The notes: generated from the letters alone by a model not told the origin. Shown: positions 46,668 through 60,982, counted from the stretch's first letter. The stretch: 64,000 nt of DNA from Limnoperna fortunei (GCA_944474755.1 OX104116.1:7257547-7321546), one strand, 5' to 3'. Made by a program: numbers and translations.

Positions 46668-46820
46668 GTTTTTTTTAGTTTTGAGTGAGGTTTCTGTTTG
46701 GGTTAACTCCCCTGTTTTGTTTTTTTTTAGTTTTGAGTGAGGTTTCTGTTTGGGTTAACTCCCCTGTTTTGTTTTTTTTAGTTTTGAGTGAGGTTTCTGT
46801 TTGGGTTAACTCCCCTGTTT
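46668..46820. repeat. ~52-bp tandem array, three copies
   Basis: Units begin with a T8-9 run, then AGTTTTGAGTGAGGTTTCTG and TTTGGGTTAACTCCCCTG. The T run length varies between copies. Confidence 0.95.
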
Positions 46821-48599
46821 ATCCTATTTTAATTTATTCATTGTCATAGTTTTTTTTGATCGTTTAAAAAACCTTTATGTTGTTATTATAGCATTTTGTA
46901 TTGAATCTTTTTATACTAGAAGTTAAATATTTGTTATAGATACTTATACACACATATAAATGTTGTCTTGTTTTTGTATACACATTTTTCCGTTTTTACT
47001 GATTGTAACTCTTCTGTTGATGTAGCATTATGCAGATGTTTTTATTTTGTATTGTTTGATACTTTTCTACATGTTCATCACAGCGATAGCTTAAATAAAT
47101 TATGTCTTGTTGTAAGTATCAAAGCTTTAGGGAAATTCAGCCATCACTCAGCATCTGTCATCTGTCCCATCACACTTGTCCATCAAACTTATATGTTCTT
47201 ACATTTTTAATCTTCCTCTTGCATCATATGCCTAAAATGATCCATGTGGTCTACCTGAACTAGATAAGGTATAAAGTTCTTTTAGATAAGTTCAGTTAGA
47301 CTTGTTCAAATAAATTACTCCTCTTTGTATAGGTGTCAGCACAGGTACAAATAAAAACAGTGAGGAGCACAGGTACAAAGAAAAACAGTACTAATGGAAA
47401 TTAGGTGTCAGTGCTACAATACTTGGCCTGAAATATCATCATGACATGATCATTTAATTTTTGTAGGTGTTGTCTAAACTAAGGCTTATTTGAGAAACTC
47501 TAATATCTCTTCTGATGCAATATTATTCCTAAGGCAATAAGTGTATGAACCATTTACTCGAGACAGAGATTCATTTTATTAGTCTAAGATCTAGAGGTCT
47601 TCTAGTACTTCAATGTTATTTTCTACCCATACAGACCCCCCATACAGACCCTTTTACTAAAAAATAGAAAATTGCAGAAAATATAATTAATGTATCTGAA
47701 ATTTGTATGAATGTTGTACCATATAGTTTTACTGTGATATAGTGTGGAGGTGGTTCCCAGAATTCAGCCTATTGCCCACATTTCTGTTAATATAGTCTCC
47801 AAGAGACAATTCAAATGGGTGCTTGCATCCTTTTTGAAAAGGTTTACAAGTATTTAAGGCTGTAATGAAAATCTTGTGTTTATACACATCTTCTAAAATT
47901 ATAGATTTTTACAGATCTTTTATCTCATGATCTATATGATCTATACATCTCTATCCAGAATGAGTATTATGAATAGCTGTGGAGCACCTATTTTATACTG
48001 CTACCAAAATTTATGGGAAAAAAAGTTAATTTATTGCATCAAACATGTAGAAGTTTTATCATGTTTATTGGATAACACAAGTAAGAAAAATTCTGCTGGC
48101 ATTTTCTGGTTGCAGTCAGATTTCTTTTTATCCATCAACATTATTTTTGAGATTATTTTTATGACATGTCTTTCAACTAAGTTTATATAGATCTGAATAT
48201 TACATAGTCTATAAGAATAATTTTTACTTAAGAGATCATTTATTGTAGCTGTTTTTTTATGGAGAACTGTACATGTCATATTAGTATTGTCTGTTTAATT
48301 ATATACAGATGCAACTGTATGAGTTCAAGCATCCTGTTGACTGTAGAAATTTTTGTTTTTGTGCCAGTGGTTTTTCTGTACTGTCAGTTTGATCAGTTTT
48401 CTGCTGCTGCAACCTTTGTTGTCAATTGTTAATTTTATCGCTGCTTATCCTTACTTTAAAATCTAAAATATGCCATGGCTCCGTAAATGATGGGAGAAAA
48501 TATACCACAACACAGAGAGAAAAATTCGTAATTCATAAATTTTTTAGATTTGTCCAATGAAAAGCCAGCATTTTAAAATGACATTCTTATTAAAATACT
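46821..48599. other. No gene seen
   Basis: AT-rich sequence with short open frames. A small imperfect duplication (CACAGGTACAAATAAAAACA / CACAGGTACAAAGAAAAACA) lies at about 47340-47395. Confidence 0.4.
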
Positions 48600-49440
48600 T
48601 GCTCCCCTATGTTATAGCCTCGCTGGAGTTGTGGGTATATAGTAGTCCTCATGGCCGTCTGTCCAATTTGGTGTCCGGGTGCTATTTCAAACATCTTGCA
48701 TCCGATTTTAATGAAACTGTTATTGTTACAATATAACACAAGGGTAAGATGCCTATCAATAATCAATTTTTGAGGAATTCTGTCAAAGGTCAAGTCACAG
48801 TTGACAAAAAACATATATTTTTACAAAAAGATGACAGTTTTCAGTGTTCTCCCCAGAAATTTTTAATAGCATCCTGGTATTTTCAGTTTTCACAATAGCA
48901 TCATTTGCTTTGAAATTATAGCATCACATTTCTTATGAAACATATTAAGGATATTTTCAGAAAGCATCATATTTGAACCAGATAGCATCACATTGCCAGG
49001 ATGCTAAAAGGGCCTGGGGAGAACACTGTGATGTTTCCCGACAATAACTCAAAAGTTTGCATTTGATTTTAATGAAACTTTGGGATATAATTTCATATTT
49101 GATGAATTCATTCATAGCCTATCAATTTTGGGGGAAATCAGTGGAATTTAAAAGGTCACAGTGGAATTTCATGGTCACAGTTGCCAAAATTTTCTGGAAA
49201 ATAACTCAAAAAGTGTGCATCTGATTTCAATGAAACTTTAGGATAATATTACATATCAGATTGGTGAAAAGCCTATTGATGATGGAGGAATTCCAACAAA
49301 GGTCAAGGTCAGCAGTAAACAAAAAGTTGAAGAAATTTTTACAAAAATTTTTTTTTAAAATTTAGTGGGGTATCAGGGATCGCTAGATGGACTTTTTCAA
49401 GTTGTTATTGTCGCCGTGAAGCGACAAAAACAAGGAGTGG
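48600..49440. mobile_element. Bivalve-type repeat element with internal ~190-bp units
   Basis: Begins CTCCCCTATGTTATAGCCTC with GGCCGTCTGTCCAATTTGG. The unit ATAACTCAAAAGTTTGCATT...TTAATGAAACTTTGGGATA recurs at about 49045 and 49205, and in diverged form near 48700. It ends near GGATCGCTAGATGGAC and GTCGCCGTGAAGCGACA. It is interrupted by a small MITE. Boundaries are approximate. Confidence 0.6.
48842..49028. mobile_element. Small hAT-like MITE (187 bp), nested
   Basis: Terminal inverted repeats CAGTGTTCTCCCCAG (left) and CTGGGGAGAACACTG (right) are perfect over 15 bp. Internal ATAGCATC motifs repeat (TAGCATCCTGG left, CCAGGATGCTA right). The flanks show no clean 8-bp duplication, perhaps through decay. 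It splits the surrounding repeat element. Confidence 0.8.
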
Positions 49441-50456
49441 GGGGGGGGAGCAAGTGAAAGATATAATTTAGATTATTTCAAATGTGGAATTAAAAAAAAT
49501 ATATCATTTATTATGCACATTCCTATAAATTTTAAAACATGTCTTTCCTGTCCTATATCACTTCACTGCCAAGGAAGACAAGTTTTTTTACTAATTTTAG
49601 ACTTTAAGAGAATGCAATGTACATAAATATAAAACACAATCAGCTGTTGTTTGTGTCATGGTGTTCGATTTTTCATTTTCCAATAAACTCATTTACATGA
49701 CATAAAAAAACACCACATTAAAACCATATACTGTAATATGTAAATCAGAGGGTTATGCATAGAAATGAGTATATGCTTTCACAGAATTACCTTGGAACTG
49801 TTGGTATTTCTGTATTTTTTGTTTTTACAAATTTTAACATAACAGTAATACCATATATTAACCTGTGTAAATATTGTGTCATCAACTGTCATTAGATAAA
49901 TAGTCTGTTATCAATACATGTTCTTGGAAATTTTTTATCATTATAGTAACATGTTGATATAAGTTCCTAAACCAGAAAAAAAGAGCAATATACCATTTTT
50001 ATTATTGTAGACTGGTTGTTATACCCCACCACACAAAGTGGCAGGGTATTATGTGATGCCCTCTATGTAAATATAAGTGTCTGTCTGTCTGTGAACCAGT
50101 GGTTTCCTTATGATAACTTGAAAACCTGTGAACGGATTTCGTTTAAAGTTTGCACAACTGATAAGAACTAGAACACAAAATAATTTGTATTTCTTTTATG
50201 AAGCAATACAGCATAGCATGGTATGATTTAATGTAATTTAGATGCTATATTTTTTTTAATTTTTTACTCAAACAATTTGTTAACATTTTAATTTATGCAG
50301 AGATTCCAGAACTTTTAGAAAGGTCAAAGCTGTGATACCATGTAAACAAATTAGCATTATAATTAAACCAATACACTGTTTGATATTATAAGCTTTGATA
50401 TTGATGATTTTTATAAACATATAATTTTGTCTAATTGTCTTCATTACTTGTTTGTG
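49441..50456. other. No gene seen; start of another repeat near 50015
   Basis: AT-rich. TACCCCACCACACAAAGTGG at about 50020 forms a short hairpin with CAGGGTAT and precedes TAAGTGTCTGTCTGTCTGTG, like the left end of other bivalve repeat elements here. No matching right end was found. Confidence 0.35.
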
Positions 50457-50711
50457 TCTTTTAATGATGTTTAATGCTACTTTCAGCAATTTTTCAGCTA
50501 TATCATAACATCCAGTTTTTTGGGGGTAGGAAGCCAGAGTACCAGTCGAAAACACGGACCTGCGGTAGGAGAAATGGCAATCCTTATCAATTAAGACAGG
50601 AGTCGAGTACATTGAGCACAATGAGACTCGAACCCGCAACTTCAGTGTTGACAGGCAATGTTATCCGTGGTAGATGACTAACTACCTTAACCACTCGACC
50701 GTCGAGGCACC
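50457..50711 (-). mobile_element. SINE, nearly full length
   Basis: The minus strand starts at about 50711 with GGTGCCTCGACGGTCGAGTG and GTTAAGG, keeps box B-like GGGTTCGAGTCTC near 50630, and ends in AGCATTAAACATCATTAA at about 50457. Same family as 20306-20566. Confidence 0.88.
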
Positions 50712-51030
50712 CAATCTGAAAATAACTTTGTTTTTATTACTGTTATTACAGAACCCCTTGTACAGAACATGTGGATGCAAACTTATCTCCTTAATTTGAT
50801 AAATTTACATAAGTCGGTCAGTTGGGTTAGGCTGTAGAGGTAAGACCCTTCCAAGTGTAAATGTTTTGCAATATTTTTAATATTTTCATAGCTTTATCTC
50901 GAATTGTGCTAAAATGGTTTTTTTTTTCATATTGTTTGTTCTGATTTGGAAAAAAAGTGGATTACAATAACACAATGTTATGTGAAAAAACCAGGATTTT
51001 AAGAAATTATAAATGTACCCGCAATATATT

Positions 51031-51179
51031 GGGGGCCTAGGTGGCCTTATGGTTAAGGAAGTTAGACATCTACTATTGATAATATGGTCTGCCAGCACTA
51101 CAGGTGCGGGTGTGGGCAGGGTGTAGTGGACTCCTATCTTAATTGTGGCAGGGTGTAGTGGACTCCTATCTTAATTGTG
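51031..51179 (+). mobile_element. SINE 5' fragment with 32-bp tandem duplication, abutting the 27-bp satellite
   Basis: GGGGGCCTAGGTGGCCTTAT and GGTTAAGG start the tRNA-like head, which runs through CATCTACTATTGATAATATG to GCAGGGTGTAGTGGACTCC. A 32-bp segment is duplicated exactly (51116-51147 and 51148-51179). The SINE body and tail are missing, and the satellite begins at the next base. Confidence 0.85.
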
Positions 51180-53214
51180 ACATACCTAATCTGCCCTGGA
51201 AGTAGGATATGCCAAGTGTGTCTCGGAAGTGATATATATATCCAGTGTGGTCTGAGAGTAGAATATACCTGTTGTACCATGGAGTAAAACGCAGAAGTAA
51301 TATATGCCTGGTGCGACATAGAAGTATATGTCTGTTGTGACATGGAAGTAGAGTATGTCTGTTGTGTCCTGGAAGTATAATATGTCTGTTGTGACATGGA
51401 AGTAGAATATGTCTGTTGTGTCCTAGAAGTAGATTATGTCTGTTGTGACATTGAAGTAGAATATGTCTGTTGTGACATTGAAGTAGAGTATGTCTGTTGT
51501 GACATTGAAGTAGGGTATGTCTGTTGTGACATTGAAGTAGAATATGTCTGTTGTGACATCGAAGTAGAATATGTCTGTTGTGACATGGAAGTAAGTTGTG
51601 TCATAAAAGTAAAGAATGTCTGTTGTGTCCTGGAAGTAGATTATGTCTGTTGTGACATAGAAGTAGAATATGTCTGTTGTGACATGGAAATAGAGTATGT
51701 TTTTTATGTCCTGGAAGTCGAGTATGTCTGTTGTGACATGGAAGTAGATTATGTCTGTTGTGACATAGAAGTAGAGTATGTCTCTTGTTTCCTGGAAGTA
51801 GAGTATGCCCGTTGTGTCCTGGAAGTAGAGTATGTCTGTTGTGACAGAAGTAGATTTGTCTGTTGTGACATAGAAGTAGATTATGTCTGTTGTGACATAG
51901 AAGTATGTCTGTTGTGTCATAGAAGTAGAATATGTCTGTTGTGACATTGAAGTAGGGTATGTCTGTTGTGACATTGAAGTAGAGTATGTCTGTTGTGACA
52001 TTGAAGTAGATTTTGTCTGTTGTGACATAGAAGTAGATTATGTCTGTTGTGACATAGAAGTAGAATATGTCTATTGTGACATTGAAGTAGGGTATGTCTG
52101 TTGTGACATTGAAGTAGGGTATGTCTGTTGTGACATTTGAAGTAGGGTATGTCTGTTGTGACATTGAAGTAGAATATGTTTGTTGTGTCCTGGAAGTAGA
52201 GAATGTCTGTTGTGACATTGAAGTAGAAAATGTCTGTTGTGACATTGAAGTAGAGTATGTTTGTTGTGTCCTAGAAGTCGAGTATGTCTGTTGTGACATT
52301 GAAGTAGAATATGTTTGTTGTGTCCTGGAAGTAGAGAATGTCTGTTGTGACATTGAAGTAGAATATGTCTGTTGTGACATTGAAGTAGAGTATGTTTGTT
52401 GTGTCCTAGAAGTCGAGTATGTCTGTTGTGACATGGAAGTAGATTATGTCTCTTGTTTCCTGGAGGTAGAGTATGCCTGTTGTGTCCTGGAAGTAGAGTA
52501 TGTCTGTTGTGACATAGAAGTAGATTATGTCTGTTGTGACATAGAAGTAGATTATGTCTGTTGTGACATAGAAGTAGAATATGTCTGTTGTGTCATAGAA
52601 GTAGAATATGTCTGTTGTGACATTGAAGTAGGGTATGTCTGTTGTGACATTGAAGTAGAGTATGTCTGTTGTGACATTGAAGTAGATTATGTCTGTTGTG
52701 ACATAGAAGTAGATTATGTCTGTTGTGACATAGAAGTAGAATATGTCTATTGTGACATTGAAGTAGGGTATGTCTGTTGTGACATTGAAGTAGGGTATGT
52801 CTGTTGTGACATTGAAGTAGAATATTTTTGTTGTGTCCTGGAAGTAGAGAATGTCTGTTGTGACATTGAAGTAGAATATGTCTGTTGTGACATTGAAGTA
52901 GAGTATGTTTGTTGTGTCCTAGAAGTCGAGTATGTCTGTTGTGTCCTAGAAGTCGAGTATGTCTGTTGTGACATAGCAGATTATGTCTGTTGTGACATTG
53001 AAGTAGAGTATGTTTGTTTTGTCCTAGAAGTCGAGTATGTCTGTTGTGACATTGAAGTAGATTATGTCTGTTGTGACATCGAAGTAGAATATGTCTGTTG
53101 TGACATGGAAGTAGAATATGTCTGTTGTGACATTGAAGTAGAGTATGTTTGTTGTGTCCTAGAAGTCGAGTATGTCTGTTGTGACATAGCAGTAGATTAT
53201 GTCTGTTGTGACAT

Positions 53215-56200
53215 AGCAGTAGATTATGTCTGTTGTGACATCGAAGTAGAATATGTCTGTTGTGACATCGAAGTAGAGTATGTCATTTGTTACATAGAAG
53301 TAGATAATGTCTGTTGTGACATCGAAGTAGAATATGTCTGTTGTGAAATGGAAGTAGAGTATATCTGTTGTGACATTGAAGTAGAGTATGTTTGTTGTGT
53401 CATAGAAGTCGAGTATGTCTGTTGTGACATAGCAGTAGATTATGTCTGTTGTGACATCGAAGTAGAATATGTCTGTTGTGACATCGAAGTAGAGTATGTC
53501 TGTTGTGACATAGAAGTGGAGTATGTTTGTTGTGACATAGAAGTAGATTATGTCTGTTGTGACATAGAAGTAGATTATGTCTGTTGTGACATAGAAGTAG
53601 ATTATGTCTGATGTGACATAGAAGTAGATTATGTCTGTTGTGACATAGAAGTAGATTATGTCTGTTGTGACATTGAAGTAGAGCATGTTTGTTGTGTCCT
53701 GGAAGTAGAATATGTCTGTTGTGACATTGAAGTAGGGTATGTCTGTTGTGACATGAAGTAGGGTATGTCTGTTGTGACATTGAAGTAGGGTATGTCTGTT
53801 GTGACATTGAAGTAGAATATGTTTGTTGTGTCGTGGAAGTAGAGAATGTCTGTTGTGACATAGAAGTAGAATATGTCTGTTGTGACATTGAAGTAGGGTA
53901 TGTCTGTTGTGACATTCAAGTAGAGTATGTTTGTTCTGTCCTGGAAGAAGATTATGTCTGTTGTGACATGGAAGTAGATATGTTTGTTGTGTCCTAGAAG
54001 TCGAGTATGTCTGTTGTGACATAGCAGTAGATTATGTCTGTTGTGACATTGATGTAGTGTATGTTTGTTAAGTCCTGGAAGTAGAGTATGTCTGTTGTGA
54101 CATTGAAGTAGAAGATGTCTGTTGTGACATTGAAGTAGAGTATGTTTGTTGTGTCCTAGAAGTCGAGTATGTCTGTTGTGACATGGAAGTAGATTATGTA
54201 TCTTGTTTCCTGGAAGTAGAGTATGCCTGTTGTGTCCTGGAAGTAGAGTATGTCTGTTGTGACATAGAAGTAGAATATGTCTGTTGTGTCATAGAAGTAG
54301 AATATGTCTGTTGTGACATTGAAGTAGGGTATGTCTGTTGTGACATTGAAGTAGAGTATGTCTGTTGTGACATTGAAGTAGATGATGTCTGTTGTGACAT
54401 ACAAGTAGAATATGTCTATTGTGACATTGAAGTAAGGTATGTCTGTTGTGACATTGAAGTAGGGTATGTCTGTTGTGACATTGAAGTAGGGTATGTCTGT
54501 TGTGACATTGAAGTAGAATATGTCTGTTGTGACATTGAAGTAGAGTATGTTTGTTGTGTCCCAGAAGTAGATTATGTCTGTTGTGACATAGAAGTAGATT
54601 ATGTCTGTTGTGACATTGAAGTAGAGTATGTTTGTTGTGTCCCAGAAGTAGATTATGTCTGTTGTGACATAGAAGTAGATTATGTCTGTTGTGACATAGA
54701 AGTAGAATATGTCTGTTGTGTCATAGAAGTAGAATATGTCTGTTGTGACATTGAAGTAGGGTGTGTCTGTTGTGACATTGAAGTAGAGTATGTCTGTTGT
54801 GACATTGAAGTAGATTATGTCTGTTGTGACATAGAAGTAGATTATGTCTGTTGTGACATAGAAGTAGAATATGTCTGTTGTGACATTGAAGTAGGGTATG
54901 TCTGTTGTGACATTGAAGTAGGGTGTGTCTGTTGTGACATTGAAGTAGGGTATGTCTGTTGTGACATTGAAGTAGAATATTTTTGTTGTGTCCTGGAAGT
55001 AGAGAATGTCTGTTGTGACATTGAAGTAGAATATGTCTGTTGTGACATTGAAGTAGAGTATGTTTGTTGTGTCCTAGAAGTCGAGTATGTTTGTTGTGAC
55101 ATAGCAGTAGATTATGTCTGTTGTGACATTGATGTAGTGTATGTTTGTTAAGTCCTGGAAGTAGAGTATGTCTGTTGTGACATTGAAGTAGAAGATGTCT
55201 GTTGTGACATTGAAGTAGAGTATGTTTGTTGTGTTCTAGAAGTCGAGTATGTCTGTTGTGACATGGAAGTAGATTATGTCTCTTGTTTCCTGGAAGTAGA
55301 GTATGCCTGTTGTGTCCTGGAAGTAGAGTATGTCTGTTGTGACATAGAAGTAGATTATGTCTGTTGTGACATAGAAGTAGATTATGTATGTTGTGACATA
55401 GAAGTAGAATATGTCTGTTGTGTCATAGAAGTAGAATAAGTCTGTTGTGACATTGAAGTAGGGTATGTCTGTTGTGACATTGAAGAAGAGTATGTCTGTT
55501 GTGACATTGAAGTAGATTATGTCTGTTGTGACATAGAAGTAGATTATGTCTGTTGTGACATAGAAGTAGAATATGTCTATTGTGACATTGAAGTAGGGTA
55601 TGTCTGTTGTGACATTGAAGTAGGGTATGTCTGTTGTGACATTGAAGTAGAATATTTTTGTTGTGTCCTGGAAGTAGAGAATGTCTGTTGTGACATTGAA
55701 GTAGAATATGTCTGTTGTGACATTGAAGTAGAGTATGTTTGTTGTGTCCTAGAAGTCGAGTATGTCTGTTGTGTCCTAGAAGTCGAGTATGTCTGTTGTG
55801 ACATAGCAGTAGATTATGTCTGTTGTGACATTGAATTAGAGTATGTTTGTTTTGTCCTAGAAGTCGAGTATGTCTGTTGTGACATTGAAGTAGATTATGT
55901 CTGTTGTGACATCGAAGTAGAATATGTCTGTTGTGACATGGAAGTAGAATATGTCTGTTGTGACATTGAAGTAGAGTATGTTTGTTGTGTCCTAGAAGTC
56001 GAGTATGTCTGTTGTGACATAGCAGTAGATTATGTCTGTTGTGACATAGCAGTAGATTATGTCTGTTGTGACATCGAAGTAGAATATGTATGTTGAGACA
56101 TCGAAGTAGAGTATGTCTGTTGTTACATAGAAGTAGATAATGTCTGTTGTGACATCGAAGTAGAATATGTCTGTTGTGACATGGAAGTAGAGTATGTCTG

Positions 56201-56232
56201 TTGTGACATTGAAGTAGGGTATGTCTGTTGTG
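53215..56232. repeat. Higher-order satellite block, copy 1 (~3 kb)
   Basis: Matches 60983-64000 at a constant offset of 7,768 bp with few differences. Examples of paired positions are 54183/61951, 54404/62172, 55102/62870 and 55804/63572. The other copy is cut by the window end, so the true block may be longer. Confidence 0.88.
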
Positions 56233-59200
56233 ACATTGAAGTAGAATATTTTTGTTGTGTCCTGGAAGTAGAGAATGTCTGTTGTGACATTGAAGTAGAA
56301 TATGTCTGTTGTGACATTGAAGAAGAGTATGTTTGTTGTGTCCTAGAAGTCGAGTATGTCTGTTGTGTCCTAGAAGTCGAGTATGTCTGTTGTGACATAG
56401 CAGTAGATTATGTCTGTTGTGACATTGAAGTAGAGTATGTTTGTTTTGTCCTAGAAGTCGAGTATGTCTGTTGTGACATTGAAGTAGATTAAGTCTGTTG
56501 TGACATCGAAGTAGAATATGTCTGTTGTGACATGGAAGTAGAATATGTCTGTTGTGACATTGAAGTAGAGTATGTTTGTTGTGTCCTAGAAGTCGAGTAT
56601 GTCTGTTGTGACATAGCAGTAGATTATGTCTGTTGTGACATCGAAGTAGAATATGTCTGTTGTGACATCGAAGTAGAGTATGTCTGTTGTTACATAGAAG
56701 TAGATAATGTCTGTTGTGACATCGAAGTCGAGTATGTCTGTTGTGACATAGCAGTAGATTATGTCTGTTGTGACATCGAAGTAGAATATGTCTGTTGTGA
56801 CATCGAAGTAGAGTATGTCTGTTGTTACATAGAAGTAGATAATGTCTGTTGTGACATCGAAGTAGAATATGTCTGTTGTGACATCGAAGTAGAGTATGTC
56901 TGTTGTGACATAGAAGTGGAGTATGTTTGTTGTGACATAGAAGTAGATTATGCCTGTTGTAACATAGAAGTAGATTATGTCTGTTGTGACATAGAAGTAG
57001 ATTATGTCTGATGTGAGATAGAAGTAGATTATGTCTGTTGTGACATAGAAGTAGATTATGTCTGTTGTGACATTGAAGTAGAGCATGTTTGTTGTGTCCT
57101 GGAAGTAGAATATGTCTGTTGTGACATTGAAGTAGGGTATGTCTGTTGTGACATGAAGTAGGGTATGTCTGTTGTGACATTGAAGTAGGGTATGTTTGTT
57201 CTGTCCTGGAAGTAGAGTATGTCTGTTGTGACATAGAAGTAGGGTATCTTTGTTGTGACATAGAAGTAGATTATGTCTGTTGTGACATAGAAGTAGATTA
57301 TGTATGTTGTGACATTGAAGTAGATTATGTCTGTTGTGACAGAGAAGTAGATTATGTCTGTTGTGACATTGAAGTAGAGTATGTTTGTTGTGTCCTAGAA
57401 GTCGAGTATGTCTGTTGTGACATAGCAGTAGATTATGTCTGTTGTGACATCGAAGTAGAATATGTTTGTTTTGTCCTAGAAGTGGAGTATGTCTGTTGTG
57501 ACATAGCAGTAGATTATGTCTGTTGTGACATCGAAGTAGAATATGTCTGTTGTGACATCGAAGTAGAGTATGTCTGTTGTTACATAGAAGTAGATAATGT
57601 CTGTTGTGACATCGAAGTAGAATATGTCTGTTGTGACATGGAAGTAGAGTATGTCTGTTGTGACATTGAAGTAGAGTATGTTTGTTGTGTCCTAGAAGTC
57701 GAGTATGTCTGTTGTGACATATCAGTAGATTATGTCTGTTGTGACATCGAAGTAGAATATGTCTGTTGTGACATCGAAGTAGAGTATGTCTGTTGTGACA
57801 TAGAAGTGGATTATGTTTGTTGTGACATAGAAGTAGATTATGTCTGTTGTGACATAGAAGTAGATTATGTCTGTCGTGACATAGAAGTAGATTATGTCTG
57901 ATGTGACATAGAAGTAGATTATGTCTGTTGTGACATAGAAGTAGATTATGTCTGTTGTGACATTGAAGTAGAGCATGTTTGTTGTGTCCTGGAAGTAGAA
58001 TATGTCTGTTGTGACATTGAAGTAGGGTATGTCTGTTGTGACATGAAGTAGGGTATGTCTGTTGTGACATTGAAGTAGGGTATGTTTGTTCTGTCCTGGA
58101 AGTAGAGTATGTCTGTTGTGACATAGAAGTAGGGTATCTTTGTTGTGACATAGAAGTAGATTATGTCTGTTGTGACATAGAAGTAGATTATGTATGTTGT
58201 GACATTGAAGTAGATTATGTCTGTTGTGACAGAGAAGTAGATTATGTCTGTTGTGACATTGAAGTAGAGTATGTTTGTTGTGTCCTAGAAGTCGAGTATG
58301 TCTGTTGTGACATAACAGTAGATTATGTCTGTTGTGACATCGAAGTAGAATATGTCTGTTGTGACATCGAAGTAGAGTATGTCTGTTGTGACATGGAAGT
58401 AGAGTATGTCTGTTGTGACATTGAAGTAGAGTATGTTTGTTGTGTCCTAGAAGTCGAGTATGTCTGTTGTGACATATCAGTAGATTATGTCTGTTGTGAC
58501 ATCGAAGTAGAATATGTCTGTTGTGACATCGAAGTAGAGTATGTCTGTTGTGACATAGAAGTGGAGTATGTTTGTTGTGACATAGAAGTAGATTATGTCT
58601 GTTGTGACATAGAAGTAGATTATGTCTGTTGTGACATAGAAGTAGATTATGTCTGATGTGACATAGAAGTAGATTATATCTGTTGTGACATAGAAGTAGA
58701 TTATGTCTGTTGTGACATTGAAGTAGAGCATGTTTGTTGTGTCCTGGAAGTAGAATATGTCTGTTGTGACATTGAAGTAGGGTATGTCTGTTGTGACATG
58801 AAGTAGGGTATGTCTGTTGGGACATTGAAGTAGGGTATGTTTGTTCTGTCCTGGAAGTAGAGTATGTCTGTTGTGACATAGAAGTAGGGTATCTTTGTTG
58901 TGACATAGAAGTAAATTATGTCTGTTGTGACATAGAAGTAGATTGTGTATGTTGTGACATTGAAGTAGATTATGTCTGTTGTGACAGAGAAGTAGATTAT
59001 GTCTGTTGTGACATAGCAGTAGATTATGTCTGTTGTGACATAGAAGTAGGGTCTGTTTGTTGTGACATAGAAGTAGATTATGTCTGTTGTCACATAGAAG
59101 TAGAGTATGTCTGTTGTGACAGAAGTAGATTATGTCTGTTGTGACATAGAAGTAGATTATGTCTGTTGTGACATAGAAGTAGAATATGTCTGTTGTGACA

Positions 59201-60982
59201 TTGAAGTAGGGTATGTCTGTTGTGACATTGAAGTAGAATATGTTTGTTGTGTCCTGGAAGTAGAGAATGTCTGTTGTGACATAGAAGTAGAATATGTCTG
59301 TTGTGACATTGAAGTTGGGTATGTCTGTTGTGACATTCAAGTAGAGTATGTTTGTTCTGTCCTGGAAGAAGATTATGTCTGTTGTGACATGGAAGTAGAT
59401 ATGTTTGTTGTGTCCTAGAAGTCGAGTATGTCTGTTGTGACATAGCAGTAGATTATGTCTGTTGTGACATAGAAGTAGATTATGTCTGTTGTGAAATAGA
59501 AGTAGAATATGTCTGTTGTGTCATAGAAGTAGAACATGTCTGTTGTGACATTGAAGTAGGGTGTGTCTGTTGTGACATTGAAGTAGAGTATGTTTGTTGT
59601 GTCCCAGAAGTAGATTATGTCTGTTGTGACATAGAAGTAGATTATGTCTGTTGTGACATAGAAGTAGAATATGTCTGTTGTGTCATAGAAGTAGAATATG
59701 TCTGTTGTGACATTGAAGTAGGGTGTGTCTGTTGTGACATTGAAGTAGAGTATGTCTGTTGTGACATTGAAGTAGATTATGTCTGTTGTGACATAGAAGT
59801 AGATTATGTCTGTTGTGACATAGAAGTAGAATATGTCTATTGTGATATTGAAGTAGGGTATGTCTGTTGTGACATTGAAGTAGGGTGTGTCTGTTGTGAC
59901 ATTGAAGTAGGGTATGTCTGTTGTGACATTGAAGTAGAATATTTTTGTTGTGTCCTGGAAGTAGAGAATGTCTGTTGTGACATTGAAGTAGAATATGTCT
60001 GTTGTGACATTGAAGTAGAGTATGTCTGTTGTGTCCTAGAAGTAGAGTATGTTTGTTGTGACATAGAAGTAGATTATGTCTGTTGTGACATTGATGTAGT
60101 GTATGTTTGTTAAGTCCTGGAAGTAGAGTATGTCTGTTGTGACATTGAAGTAGAAGATGTCTGTTGTGACATTGAAGTAGAGTATGTTTGTTGTGTTCTA
60201 GAAGTCGAGTATGTCTGTTGTGACATGAAAGTAGATTATGTCTCTTGTTTCCTGGAAGTAGAGTATGCCTGTTGTGTCCTGGAAGTAGAGTATGTCTGTT
60301 GTGACATAGAAGTAGATTATGTCTGTTGTGACATAGAAGTAGATTATGTCTGTTGTGACATAGAAGTAGAATATGTCTGTTGTGTCATAGAAGTAGAATA
60401 TGTCTGTTGTGACATTGAAGTAGGGTATGTCTGTTGTAACATTGAAGTAGAGTATGTCTGTTGTGACATTGAAGTAAATTATGTCTGTTGTGACATAGAA
60501 GTAGATTATGTCTGTTGTGACATAGAAGTAGAATATGTTTATTGTGACATTGAAGTAGAGTATGTCTGTTGTGACATTGAAGTAGGGTATGTCTGTTGTG
60601 ACATTGAAGTAGAATATTTTTGTTGTGTCCTGGAAGTAGAGAATGTCTGTTGTGACATTGAAGTAGAATATGTCTGTTGTGACATTGAAGTAGAGTATGT
60701 TTGTTGTGTCCTAGAAGTCGAGTATGTCTGTTGTGTCCTAGAAGTCGAGTATGTCTGTTGTGACATAGCAGTAGATTATGTCTGTTGTGACATTGAAGTA
60801 GAGTATGTTTGTTTTGTCCTAGAAGTCGAGTATGTCTGTTGTGACATTGAAGTAGATTATGTCTGTTGTGACATCGAAGTAGAATATGTCTGTTGTGACA
60901 TGGAAGTAGAATATGTCTGTTGTGACATTGAAGTAGAGTATGTTTGTTGTGTCCTAGAAGTCGAGTATGTCTGTTGTGACAT

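Noticed and set aside
55423..57261. Longest open frame (612 codons, minus strand) and the other long frames in 51-64 kb
   Set aside because: They consist only of the 27-bp satellite, whose period is nine codons. Three minus frames and one plus frame are open by composition, and 24- and 26-bp units break them often.
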